Positions 1-9,823 of a stretch of DNA of 64,000 nucleotides are shown one piece after another. The translations under genes were made by a program, and so were the position numbers. The stretch comes from Nakamurella aerolata. GTDB lineage: Bacteria > Actinomycetota > Actinomycetes > Mycobacteriales > Nakamurellaceae. The stretch spans positions 186,001 to 250,000 of the forward strand of contig NZ_JABEND010000006.1 of the NCBI RefSeq assembly GCF_013002705.1, read 5' to 3'. A model generated the notes under the pieces. The model was not told the DNA's origin and ran no database searches. It saw only the letters and a list, made by a program, of their open reading frames with translations. Within the stretch, counting starts at the first letter, position 1. The number at the start of each line of letters is the position of its first letter.

Positions 1-412
1 GAGCAACCCGACCGCCGGCACTCCGGCGGCCGGCACCGCTCGGCCGACGGCGCGCGGCACCGCCGCCGTCGCGTCCCGTCCTGCCGACCAACTCCGGGTC
101 AACGACGAGCCGCTGAACGCCGCGGCCAGCGCCGTGCTGACGCCGGGCGCGGATGGCGCCGACCGCACCGGCGGCGCCGCACCGGCCAGTGCCGCCCCTG
201 CCGCGCCTGCTTCGGGAGCCGCGCCTGCGTCCGGAGCCGCGCCTGCTTCCGGAGCCGCATCGGCGTCCGGAGCGGCACCGACGTCCGTAGCGGACCCGGC
301 CGCATCGGTGCCCGCCGAATCCGGGGCGGCGCCGACGCCCGGTTCCGCTCGGGTCGGCGCGTCCGCTCTTGACGCCGCCGTCGCCAATGGCAACTGCCGG
401 GTGGTGAAGTGA
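1..412 (+). CDS. C-terminal end of a PstP-like Ser/Thr protein phosphatase (partial)
   Basis: Only the tail of this protein is present; it is open from base 2 to a TGA at 410-412. The visible part is Ala/Pro/Ser/Thr-rich with no catalytic motif, so the identity rests on position: in mycobacteria and relatives the PP2C phosphatase gene pstP directly precedes rodA-pbpA-pknA-pknB. The stop overlaps the next GTG start by 4 bp (GTGA at 409-412), indicating translational coupling. Bases 203-292 are five 18-bp tandem units coding a 6-residue Ala/Pro/Ser/Gly repeat, so the tail may vary in length between strains. The short C-terminal segment ends in Asn-Cys-Arg-Val-Val-Lys. Confidence 0.6.
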   Translation, partial: SNPTAGTPAAGTARPTARGTAAVASRPADQLRVNDEPLNAAASAVLTPGADGADRTGGAAPASAAPAAPASGAAPASGAAPASGAASASGAAPTSVADPAASVPAESGAAPTPGSARVGASALDAAVANGNCRVVK

Positions 413-2010
413 AGCAACGCACCGGACGGGCCGCCGAGATCGGCCTGTTGACCTTCGCCGCCGTCATCGTCTCGTGCGCGCTGATCATCGTGGAGCTGAA
501 CCAGGACCAGCAGCTGAGCTGGGACCTGGCGTGGTACGGCGGCGGCTACCTGCTGGCGCTGCTGATCACCCACCTGCTGGTGCGTTGGCTGGCGCCGTAC
601 GCCGACCCGGTACTGATGCCGGTGGCCGCGCTGCTGAACGGGCTGGGCCTGGTGATGATCCACCGACTCGACCTGGCCGACGTCGCCAGGGCCAAGGCGG
701 GCGGCGATCCCACCGGGGCGCTGGAGGCGCCGCTGCAGCTGATGTGGACGGCGGTGGCGCTCGGCCTTTTCCTGCTGGTGCTGCTGGTGGTCAGGGACCA
801 CACCAAACTGCAGAACTACGCCTACACCCTGGCGCTGGCCGGTGTTGTGTTCCTGGCGATCCCGGCGATCCTGCCGGCCAGGTACTCGGCGGTGAACGGC
901 GCCAAGATCTGGATCAAGATCCCCGGGCTGTTCTCCATCCAGCCGTCCGAGTTCGCCAAGATCGCCTTGATCATCTTCTGCGCGGCGTTCCTGTCCAGCC
1001 GGGTCGGGGTGCTCGGGCAGGCCGGCAAACGCTTCCTCGGCCTGACGCTGCCGCGGATGCGCGACCTCGGTCCGCTGGCGCTGGTGCTGGTGATCGCGCT
1101 GGGCATCCTGGTGCGCGGCAACGATCTCGGCACCTCGCTGCTGCTGTTCGGCATCGTGCTGGTGATGCTGTACCTGGCGACGTCGCGGATCAGCTGGGTC
1201 ATCATCTGTCTGCTCGCGTTCGGTGCCGGGTGCGTGCTGATGTATCAGCTGTTCCCGCACTTCAAGGTGCGGGTGGACATCTGGCTGCACCCGTTCGCCG
1301 ATCCGTCCGGCAGCTCGTACCAGCTGGTGCAGTCGCTGTTCGGGCTGGGCACCGGCGGCATCTTCGGCACCGGGCTCGGCGCCGGCCGACCCGATCTGGT
1401 GCCGTTCGCCTCCACCGACTTCATCACCGCCGCGTTCGGCGAGGAGCTCGGCCTTGTCGGCCTGACGGTGATCATCGTGCTGTACATGCTGCTCACCAGC
1501 CGCGGCATCCGCACCGGCATCGCCGCCCGCGACAAGTTCGGGGCGTTGCTGGCCGGCGGGCTGGCCTTCTCGATCGCGCTGCAGGTGTTCATCATCGTCG
1601 GCGGTGTCACCCGGCTGATCCCGCTGACCGGGCTGACAACGCCGTTCCTGTCGTACGGCGGGTCGTCGCTGCTGGCCAACTACATGATTCTGGCGTTGCT
1701 GGTGCGGATCTCGGACTCGTCGCGGCGGCCACCGCCGCCGCCACCCGTGCTGGGCGCGTCCAGCGCCGACGATGCGGCCGGTGCTGGTGGCACTGGTGGC
1801 CCGGGCGGAAGCGGGCCGGACGGGTCCGGGCCGGGCAGTTCCGGCGAGACCGGCCGGGTGCGGTTGGGCAAGCCGCAGCAACTCGGCGAGGTGCACACCC
1901 AGATGCTGACCGTGCCGGGCCGCCGCGGACGTGACGGCGGGCAGGCAAGTGCTGGCAAAGGGAAGGACGCGGGTCGCGGGACGGGTAACGGAAGGGGCAG
2001 CGAGCGATGA
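409..2010 (+). CDS. rodA: FtsW/RodA/SpoVE family peptidoglycan glycosyltransferase
   Basis: This polytopic membrane protein (533 aa) belongs to the SEDS family, which polymerises lipid II during elongation or division. About ten to twelve hydrophobic segments are visible, with the SEDS signatures PSEFAKIA near residue 182 and, near the end, TTPFLSYGGSS. After the last membrane segment comes a Pro/Gly-rich hydrophilic tail of about 100 residues, longer than usual. The GTG start overlaps the upstream stop, and the stop overlaps the PBP start by ATGA at 2007-2010. Position between the phosphatase gene and pbpA favours RodA over FtsW; the partner transpeptidase is probably the next gene. Confidence 0.92.
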   Translation: MKQRTGRAAEIGLLTFAAVIVSCALIIVELNQDQQLSWDLAWYGGGYLLALLITHLLVRWLAPYADPVLMPVAALLNGLGLVMIHRLDLADVARAKAGGDPTGALEAPLQLMWTAVALGLFLLVLLVVRDHTKLQNYAYTLALAGVVFLAIPAILPARYSAVNGAKIWIKIPGLFSIQPSEFAKIALIIFCAAFLSSRVGVLGQAGKRFLGLTLPRMRDLGPLALVLVIALGILVRGNDLGTSLLLFGIVLVMLYLATSRISWVIICLLAFGAGCVLMYQLFPHFKVRVDIWLHPFADPSGSSYQLVQSLFGLGTGGIFGTGLGAGRPDLVPFASTDFITAAFGEELGLVGLTVIIVLYMLLTSRGIRTGIAARDKFGALLAGGLAFSIALQVFIIVGGVTRLIPLTGLTTPFLSYGGSSLLANYMILALLVRISDSSRRPPPPPPVLGASSADDAAGAGGTGGPGGSGPDGSGPGSSGETGRVRLGKPQQLGEVHTQMLTVPGRRGRDGGQASAGKGKDAGRGTGNGRGSER

Positions 2011-3527
2011 GCCGGCCGTTGGGATCGCTGCAGCGGCCGCTGCGCAAGATCGGCACCGCGATGCTGGTGCTGTTGTGCCTGCTGCTGGTCAACCTGGCGT
2101 ACACCCAGGTGATCAAGGCGTCCGACTACTCGTCCAACCCGCTGAACCGGCGCACCCAGCTGGCCGATTTCAACCGGCAGCGCGGGCAGATCAGCGCCGC
2201 CGGCGGCGTGGTGCTGGCCTCCAGCGTCCCGTCCGACGATCAGTTCAGGTACCAGCGCAGCTACCCGCGCGGCGCGGCGTTCGCCAACCTCACCGGCTAC
2301 CTGTCGCTGCGCTACGGCAAGACCGGGCTGGAATCCAGCCAGAACGCGTTGCTGTCCGGTGACGACCCCGAGCTGACCGTGACCAACCTGTCCGACCTGG
2401 TCACCGGGCGCGATCCGCGCGGCGCCAACGTCGAGCTGACCGTTGTGCCCAAGCTGCAGCAGGTGGCCTACGACCAGCTGGCGTCCAAGAACCTCACCGG
2501 CGCCGTGGTGGCGCTGCAGCCGAAGACCGGGGCGGTGCTGGCGATGGTGACCAGCCCGTCGTTCAATCCGAACCCGCTGGCCAGTCACTCCACCGACACC
2601 CAGCGGGAGGCCTACAACAAGCTCCGTGAGGCACTCACCACCACCGCGCCCGACCCGACGGTGAACCGGGCCATCGAGTCGGTGTACCCGCCGGGGTCGA
2701 CCTTCAAGTTGGTGGTGTCGGCGGCCGCGCTGCAGAACGGGTTCACCCCGAACAGCGCCGTCACCGGCGTCAACCGGATCACCCTGCCCGGCACCGGCGG
2801 CGCCACGCTGTCCAACTACGGCGGCGAGACCTGCGCTAACCGCGGCGGCAGCGACGTGACGCTGACCCAGGCGCTCGCCCACTCCTGCAACACCGCGTTC
2901 GCCGAGGTCGCGATGAAGGTCGGCGCGGCGAAGCTGAAGGAGCAGGCGGCGTCGTTCGGGGTCGGCGAGTCGGCCAGCATCGCCGGGCTGCCCGGCGCGG
3001 CGTCCAGGGTCGGCGACATGCCCGACCAGGCCGCCGTCGCCCAGTCCGGCATCGGCCAGCGTGACGTGGCGTTCAGCCCGATGCAGAACGCCGAGGTGGT
3101 CGCCAGCATCGCCAACGCCGGGCAGCGGATGCAGCCGTACCTGGTGTCGCGGGTGACCAAACCGGACCTGTCGCTGCTGTCGTCCACCGAGCCGACGTCA
3201 ATGGGCCAGGCGGTGCCCACCGAGATCGCCGGGCAGATCCGCGACATGATGCGGGAGTCCGAGAAGAGCCTGCAATCCTCCCTCGGGCAGCAGCAGTTCG
3301 CGCAGTACGACATCGCCTCCAAGACCGGCACCGCCGAACACGGCAGCAACCCGAAGACCACCCCGCCGCACGCCTGGTACGTCGCGTTCGCGCCGGCCAC
3401 CGACCCGCAGATCGCGGTGGCGGTTTTCGTCGCCAACGGCGGCGACCGCGGGCTCTCGGCCACCGGCGCCAGCGTCGCCGGGCCGGTGGGGCACGCCGTC
3501 ATCGCCGCAGCACTGGGGGGTGGATGA
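2007..3527 (+). CDS. pbpA: Class B penicillin-binding protein (transpeptidase), PbpA type
   Basis: This 506-aa protein has one N-terminal membrane anchor (about residues 13-33) followed by an extracytoplasmic transpeptidase domain that cross-links peptidoglycan. The three active-site motifs are present in order: Ser-Thr-Phe-Lys in YPPGSTFK (nucleophile Ser), SCN in HSCNTAF, and KTG in SKTGTAEH. The length matches mycobacterial PbpA. It overlaps rodA by 4 bp, as expected for a SEDS-bPBP pair working as one synthase. Downstream kinases are known in mycobacteria to control this module; here that is an inference from synteny. Confidence 0.93.
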   Translation: MSRPLGSLQRPLRKIGTAMLVLLCLLLVNLAYTQVIKASDYSSNPLNRRTQLADFNRQRGQISAAGGVVLASSVPSDDQFRYQRSYPRGAAFANLTGYLSLRYGKTGLESSQNALLSGDDPELTVTNLSDLVTGRDPRGANVELTVVPKLQQVAYDQLASKNLTGAVVALQPKTGAVLAMVTSPSFNPNPLASHSTDTQREAYNKLREALTTTAPDPTVNRAIESVYPPGSTFKLVVSAAALQNGFTPNSAVTGVNRITLPGTGGATLSNYGGETCANRGGSDVTLTQALAHSCNTAFAEVAMKVGAAKLKEQAASFGVGESASIAGLPGAASRVGDMPDQAAVAQSGIGQRDVAFSPMQNAEVVASIANAGQRMQPYLVSRVTKPDLSLLSSTEPTSMGQAVPTEIAGQIRDMMRESEKSLQSSLGQQQFAQYDIASKTGTAEHGSNPKTTPPHAWYVAFAPATDPQIAVAVFVANGGDRGLSATGASVAGPVGHAVIAAALGGG

Positions 3528-3617
3528 TCGTGCCCGACGCCCGTCGCAACGCTCTGACCTGCACCGATGCCGCGCGTTTCGCGCGAGCTGACGGCTGGTC
3601 GCGCGCGCCTCTGGCAA

Positions 3618-3693
3618 TGCTCCGTCTCGCGGAGCACCGTCAAAGCCCCGCGCGCATCGGCCCCGCTCCGGCAATGCTCCGCCTCGCGGAGCA
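3618..3693. repeat. Two copies of a short interspersed hairpin repeat between pbpA and pknA
   Basis: Two near-identical units lie 57 bp apart. Each has a perfect 7-bp stem TGCTCCG/CGGAGCA with a 5-base loop: arms 3618-3624/3630-3636 and 3675-3681/3687-3693. GGCAA precedes and CCGTC follows both. The same element recurs at 15797-15815 and, with one stem change, at 16053-16069, so this is a dispersed family. It sits in the only sizeable gap of the pbpA-pknA cluster. It could act as an RNA structure between two genes or be a REP-like element. Confidence 0.75.
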
Positions 3694-3765
3694 CCGTCTG
3701 AGCCCCGCGCGAGCGGGTGCCACCGAACGCCATAGGTGGCCGCTGCACGGTGCGGAGGTGACGGC

Positions 3766-4842
<1,077 letters not shown>

Positions 4843-5184
4843 GGTGCGGAATCAGATGTCCGACCAGACCAAGCACCGGACCACCGCTTGTGCCCGTCCC
4901 GCCTTCCGCGCGCCAGTACGCTACGACCGGACGTGCAGCGGCGGCACGGCGTCGGTTGGCTGCACCATCAGGATGTTCGCCCCGACCGCGTCATCCGCCC
5001 TGACCGCCGCAGCTAGGTACCGCATTGGTCACGTTCGGTCAGCAAGCGACCTGGTGGGATCACCGAACCTGCGACAATGGGCCCAACAACAGCACCGCGG
5101 GCCCGTTGCGGCTCCGCGCGGTCCGGCCTGGTCACCCGTGGGTGACGGACGGCCGTGCCGCAGTGCTCCAAGGCGAGGAAGGCG
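4843..5184. other. pknA-pknB intergenic gap (342 bp)
   Basis: I see no convincing gene here. A GTG-started frame at 4844-5188 overlaps the pknB start and has no recognisable protein. A GACAAT at 5073-5078, about 110 bp before pknB, is a possible -10 hexamer without a good -35. In mycobacteria pknA and pknB are adjacent without such a gap, so pknB may have its own promoter here. Confidence 0.4.
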
Positions 5185-7659
5185 ATGACCGGACAACTCT
5201 TCGGCGGCCGCTACCAGGTCGGTGACACCCTGGGCTTCGGCGGCATGTCCGAGGTACACCGCGGTCGCGACCTGCGGCTGGGCCGCGACGTCGCGATCAA
5301 GGTGCTGCGCGCCGACCTGGCCCGCGACCCGTCGTTCCAGACCAGGTTCCGGCGCGAGGCGCAGAACGCCGCTTCGCTGAACCACCCAGCCATCGTCGCG
5401 GTCTACGACACCGGCGAGACCACCGGTCCCACCGACACCAAAGACCCGAACTCGCCGCCCAGCTCGGTGCCGTACATCGTGATGGAGTACGTCGACGGCG
5501 AGACGCTGCGCGACCTGCTCAAACGCGAGGGTCCGCTGGAGCCGCGCCGGGCGATGGAGATCATCGCCGACGTCTGCGCCGCGCTGGATTTCTCGCACCG
5601 GCACGGCATCGTGCACCGCGACGTCAAGCCCGCGAACATCATGCTGACCCGCGCCGGCGCGGTGAAGGTGATGGACTTCGGCATCGCCCGCGCCGTGGCC
5701 GACGGTCAATCCACCATGACGGCCACCGCCGCCGTCATCGGCACCGCCCAGTACCTTTCGCCGGAGCAGGCCCGCGGCGAACCGGTGGACGCCCGCAGCG
5801 ACGTCTACTCCACCGGCTGCGTGCTGTACGAGCTGCTCACCGGGCAGCCGCCGTTCACCGGTGACTCCCCCGTCGCGGTGGCCTACCAGCACGTACGGGA
5901 AGACCCGAAGCCGCCGTCGGCGCTGCGTCCAGGGCTGCCCCGCGAGCTGGACGCGATCACCCTGAAGGCCCTCAACAAGAACCCGCTGAACCGCTACCAG
6001 ACTGCCGCCGAGATGCGCGCCGATCTGGTGCGGGCGCTGTCCGGCCAGGCCGTGCAGGCGCCGCGGGTGATGGACGACGCCGAACGCACCGAGCTGCTCG
6101 GCGCCACGCCCACCGCGGTCGCCGCCGGTGGCGCCGGAGCCGGTAACGGCGGCTCTGGCTCGGGCAACGACGGCACCCCGCCGATCCTGGCGCCGCCGCA
6201 GCGGATCGCCCCGCAGCGCTGGGACGACGACGAGCGCGAGTCGTCACGGGCCAAGAAGGTCTGGGGTTATGTCGGCATCGGCGCGCTGTGCCTTGCGCTG
6301 CTGGCCGGCGCCATCTTCCTGACCGTCAAGATCACCTCGCAAAAGCCGAAGCCGCAGAACGTGGCGGTGCCGGCGCTGGCCGGGATGACGGAGGAGCAGG
6401 CCAGGGCCGAGCTCACCTCGATGAAGCTCAAGTTGGCCAGCCCGGTTCAGCAGCAGCAGTCCAGCGACGCCGACAAGGGCAAGGTGATCGACCAGAACCC
6501 GTCACCGCACCAGCCGGTGCAGCCCGACTCGGCGGTGACCATCACCGTCGGCACCGGGGTGCCGATGGTCGCGGTGCCGAACCTGACCGGTTTCTCCCAG
6601 GCCGAGGCCAAGACCACGCTGACCGACGCGAACCTGCAGATGAAGGTGCAGACCGAGGCGTCGGGCACGGTGGCCAAGGACAAGGTCATCCGGCAGGACC
6701 CGGCCACCGGCGCCCAGCTGAAGACCGGCTCGACGGTCACCGTCGTGGTGTCCGGCGGCCCCAACCTGGTGGCCATTCCCGGCGACCTGGTCGGCAAGCC
6801 GCTCTCCGATGTGCAGGCTGAGCTGGACAAGTTGAAGCTGAAGGCGGTCGCACAGAGCGTGCCGTCGACGGAGCGCAAGGACACCGTCATCAAGCTGGTG
6901 GACCGGCAGGCCGGCCAGAAGGTGCCCGAGGGCACCGTGCTGCAGCTGCAGACCTCGGACCAGAGCCAGTTCAAGATGCCGAACGTCAGCAATCAGGGCC
7001 TGTCCAGCGACGCCGCCATCCAGCAGCTCACCGCCTCTGGTTGGCAGGGCAGCCCCGACACCGTCGAGATCAAGGAGCAGGAGACCAACGACGACGCCGG
7101 CTGGGGCAACGTGATCGGGCAGGGCCCGGCCGCCGGCACCGCGTTCGGGATCCTCGCCCGTCCTTCGCTGACGGTCGGGGTGGCCCCCAGCATCACCATC
7201 CCGCCGTACGTCGGTAAGAACAAGGACGCGTTCGCGGCGGAGCTGGCCGGGCTGGGGCTGCGCACCCAGATCAACTGGACGGCGAACGGCAACTCCGACC
7301 CCACCGTCGATTTCCAGGTGCGGGACTGCGTGCCAACCCAGAGCGCCACCATCCGGGTCAACCAGACCATCAGTTGTGGCTACTACGACGCGGCCCCCAA
7401 GCCCCAACCCCCGCCGCCGGTCCAGCCGCCGGCCACCCAACCTCCGGCCACCCAGCCTCCGGCCACCCAGCCCACCAACCCGCCGGCCCAGCCGACCCGG
7501 CCCACCCAGCCGCCCGTTCAGCCCACCACCCAGCCGCCGGCCGCCCAGCCTCCCGCCGGCGGCAACCAGGGCCCGCGGCCGGGCCCCGGTAACGGCAACG
7601 GGAACGGGAACGGGAATGGCAACGGGAACGGCGGCGGCATCGGCCGACCGGGCGGCTGA
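5185..7659 (+). CDS. pknB: PASTA-domain Ser/Thr protein kinase PknB
   Basis: This 824-aa protein has a kinase domain at about residues 9-270 (GFGGMSEVH glycine loop, [14 protein letters not shown], then a Thr-rich activation loop and SPEQARGE). One membrane span lies at about 358-380 and roughly four to five extracellular PASTA repeats at about 392-735, which bind muropeptides or lipid II in this family. The last 90 residues are a Pro/Gln/Thr-rich tail ending in a Gly-Asn dipeptide run coded by a 6-bp microsatellite (about 7590-7635); this tail is not part of standard PknB. The ATG at 5185 is preceded by a purine-rich GCGAGGAAGG; the GTG at 5155 gives only an unconserved extension. Confidence 0.95.
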   Translation: MTGQLFGGRYQVGDTLGFGGMSEVHRGRDLRLGRDVAIKVLRADLARDPSFQTRFRREAQNAASLNHPAIVAVYDTGETTGPTDTKDPNSPPSSVPYIVMEYVDGETLRDLLKREGPLEPRRAMEIIADVCAALDFSHRHGIVHRDVKPANIMLTRAGAVKVMDFGIARAVADGQSTMTATAAVIGTAQYLSPEQARGEPVDARSDVYSTGCVLYELLTGQPPFTGDSPVAVAYQHVREDPKPPSALRPGLPRELDAITLKALNKNPLNRYQTAAEMRADLVRALSGQAVQAPRVMDDAERTELLGATPTAVAAGGAGAGNGGSGSGNDGTPPILAPPQRIAPQRWDDDERESSRAKKVWGYVGIGALCLALLAGAIFLTVKITSQKPKPQNVAVPALAGMTEEQARAELTSMKLKLASPVQQQQSSDADKGKVIDQNPSPHQPVQPDSAVTITVGTGVPMVAVPNLTGFSQAEAKTTLTDANLQMKVQTEASGTVAKDKVIRQDPATGAQLKTGSTVTVVVSGGPNLVAIPGDLVGKPLSDVQAELDKLKLKAVAQSVPSTERKDTVIKLVDRQAGQKVPEGTVLQLQTSDQSQFKMPNVSNQGLSSDAAIQQLTASGWQGSPDTVEIKEQETNDDAGWGNVIGQGPAAGTAFGILARPSLTVGVAPSITIPPYVGKNKDAFAAELAGLGLRTQINWTANGNSDPTVDFQVRDCVPTQSATIRVNQTISCGYYDAAPKPQPPPPVQPPATQPPATQPPATQPTNPPAQPTRPTQPPVQPTTQPPAAQPPAGGNQGPRPGPGNGNGNGNGNGNGNGGGIGRPGG

Positions 7660-7880
7660 TCAGCGGTTGCGCCGGATCACCAGCGTGCTGGTGGACAGCC
7701 CTCCGCGCAGGACGATCACTGCACCACCGGCGCGACTGGGCGGTCCCGCCCGTCCCGGGACCGGCATACAGCTGGTTCACAGGTTGGCCGGAAATTGCAC
7801 AGCCGAACCTGTACCGATTCTCGAACCGGGCTCACTGCCAACTCAGCGCGTTCCCACGATGACGGTCCATGTTGGTAGCT

Positions 7881-9587
7881 ATGAGTCAGACACCGCCCCG
7901 CGACTGGGAGTCCGAGGGTTCGGACGCGCACCAGTCTTCCCCGTCAGCATCCACCCCATCGACCTCACCCACCCCCACCAGCCCGCGGCCAGAAACCTCA
8001 GAGTCGGCGGCTGATACTCCAGATACCCAACAGACTCAGTCGGCGTCCCCAGCGGGATCGTCGGCTGCCACGTCGGCGCCACCCGTTCCCGACGCGGGTG
8101 GCGCCTCCACCGATCGCCCGGACCGCGCCGGCCTCGGCACCGGATACGGCCAGCAGGGCAGCGGGTACGAGCAGACCCCGCCGCACACCGCCAGCTACCC
8201 GGCAGCTGACCGGGCCGGCTACCGGCAGGACTCGGCGTCCCGCGGATACAACGACTGGACGGCGTTCGGGGCCCAGCAGCACAGCCAGACCGGCCCGTCC
8301 GGTTACCGGCAGTACACCGGCTACCAGAGCTCCGGCTACGGCAGCAGCACCGCGGTGGCCGAGCCGCCGCGCAAGCGCGGCAAGGTCGCGGCGATCGGCG
8401 GCGTCACCGTGTTGGCGCTGGCCGCCGCGTTCGGGGCCGGCTACCTCGGCTCGCAGGTCGGCTCGCCGAGCACCACGGCCGCCGTCCAGGACTCGTCGCT
8501 GACGCAGAGCAGCCCGCAGAACCCGGTGGCGCTCACCCCGTCCGCCCCGCCGGCCAGCGCCGACGTGCAGGCGGTGGCGAAAAAGCTGCTGCCGTCGGTG
8601 GTCTCGATCATGTCGGTGACCAACGAGGGTGAGGGTGAGGGCTCCGGCGTCATCCTGTCGGCGGACGGCAAGATCCTCACCAACAACCACGTCGTCGCCG
8701 GTAGCGAAAAGATCACCGTGCAGTTCAGCGACGGCACCACCGCCACCGCCAAGCTGATCGGTGGCGACGCCACCGACGATCTCGCCGTGCTGCAGGCCGA
8801 GGGTGTTTCCAACCTGACGCCGGCCGCGCTCGGGTCGTCGGCTGATCTGGCCGTCGGCCAGCAGGTGGTGGCGATCGGCTCGCCGCTGGGGCTGACCTCC
8901 ACCGTCACCACCGGCATCGTGTCGGCGCTCAATCGCCCGGTGAGGACGGCCGCCGCCGAGCAGCAGACCCCGCAGCAGCAAAACCCGTTCGGCCAGCAGA
9001 ACCCTTACGGCCAGCAGGATCCCAACGGGCAGCAGCAGGACCCGAACAGCTCGAACCAGGCCGTGCAGAGCGACGGCACCGTACTGAACGCGATCCAGAC
9101 CGACGCCGCCATCAACCCCGGCAACTCCGGTGGCCCACTGGTCAACATGTCCGGTCAGGTGATCGGCATCAACTCGGCGATCGCCGGCATGCCGGGACAG
9201 TCCAGCGCGTCGCAGGCCGGCAACATCGGGGTCGGTTTCGCGATCCCGATCGACCAGGCCAAGCGCATCGCCAACGAGATCATCGAGAACGGTTACGCCA
9301 ACCGCGCGGTGCTCGGCGCCACGGTCTCCGACAACAGCGCCGACCGCACCTCGCCGTCCACCGGGGCGGTGATCCGCGGGACCACCGACGGTGGCGCCGC
9401 GCAGCAGGCCGGCCTGCAGGAAGGCGATGTGGTGACGAAGATCGGTGACATCCCGATCGACTCGTCCGACGCGTTGATCGCCGCGATCCGTTCGCAGGTC
9501 CCCGGCGGCAAGGTGAACATCACCTTTGACCGCAACGGTTCTGCGCAAACTGTTGAGGTGACGCTCGGAACCGCCCGTTCCAGCTGA
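7881..9587 (+). CDS. Membrane-anchored HtrA/DegP-type serine protease with PDZ domain
   Basis: This protein (568 aa from 7881; an ATG at 7869 adds four residues) starts with a long Ser/Thr/Gln/Tyr-rich cytoplasmic region, then one membrane span at about 168-193, a trypsin-like domain and a C-terminal PDZ domain. All catalytic residues are visible: His in TNNHVVAG, Asp in TDDLAVLQ, Ser in NPGNSGGPL. An unusual Gln/Asn/Pro-rich insertion of about 30 residues (near 8958-9060) lies between Asp and Ser, built of degenerate repeats. Such proteases degrade or process damaged envelope proteins and often sit near the pknB cluster. Neither start has a clear ribosome site. Confidence 0.9.
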   Translation: MSQTPPRDWESEGSDAHQSSPSASTPSTSPTPTSPRPETSESAADTPDTQQTQSASPAGSSAATSAPPVPDAGGASTDRPDRAGLGTGYGQQGSGYEQTPPHTASYPAADRAGYRQDSASRGYNDWTAFGAQQHSQTGPSGYRQYTGYQSSGYGSSTAVAEPPRKRGKVAAIGGVTVLALAAAFGAGYLGSQVGSPSTTAAVQDSSLTQSSPQNPVALTPSAPPASADVQAVAKKLLPSVVSIMSVTNEGEGEGSGVILSADGKILTNNHVVAGSEKITVQFSDGTTATAKLIGGDATDDLAVLQAEGVSNLTPAALGSSADLAVGQQVVAIGSPLGLTSTVTTGIVSALNRPVRTAAAEQQTPQQQNPFGQQNPYGQQDPNGQQQDPNSSNQAVQSDGTVLNAIQTDAAINPGNSGGPLVNMSGQVIGINSAIAGMPGQSSASQAGNIGVGFAIPIDQAKRIANEIIENGYANRAVLGATVSDNSADRTSPSTGAVIRGTTDGGAAQQAGLQEGDVVTKIGDIPIDSSDALIAAIRSQVPGGKVNITFDRNGSAQTVEVTLGTARSS

Positions 9588-9639
9588 GCCGCCGTTGCCG
9601 GTGACCATGTCCCGTTGGCCGTGATCGCCGGTGCAGGGC

Positions 9640-9692
9640 AAGAGCCCGCTCGCCCCACCATCACATGATGGTGCCGGTGCGAGCGGGCTCTT
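9640..9692. terminator. Nested hairpin, bidirectional terminator
   Basis: A perfect 14-bp inverted repeat (9640-9653 with 9679-9692) encloses a second perfect 8-bp inverted repeat CACCATCA/TGATGGTG (9656-9663 with 9666-9673). It lies between the ends of the convergent htrA-type gene and the metallophosphoesterase gene, where a shared terminator is expected. There is no long T run on either side. Confidence 0.85.
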
Positions 9693-9823
9693 CGCGTTCC
9701 CAGGACGACGGTTCCGGCCCGTGCCGGCGCCGGCCGGTCGCTGGCCTGTTGCCGGCCGATGGCGGCCGAGTGCTGGCTGGCGCAGTGCTGCCGGTGCTGA
9801 CCGTGCCGTCGGTGCTGACCGGG

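Noticed and set aside
4844-5188. Small gene between pknA and pknB
   Set aside because: No ribosome site or family resemblance, and it overlaps the pknB start.
7376-8014. 212-aa frame across the pknB-htrA gap
   Set aside because: It is a shadow of the Pro-rich pknB tail and the start of the protease gene.
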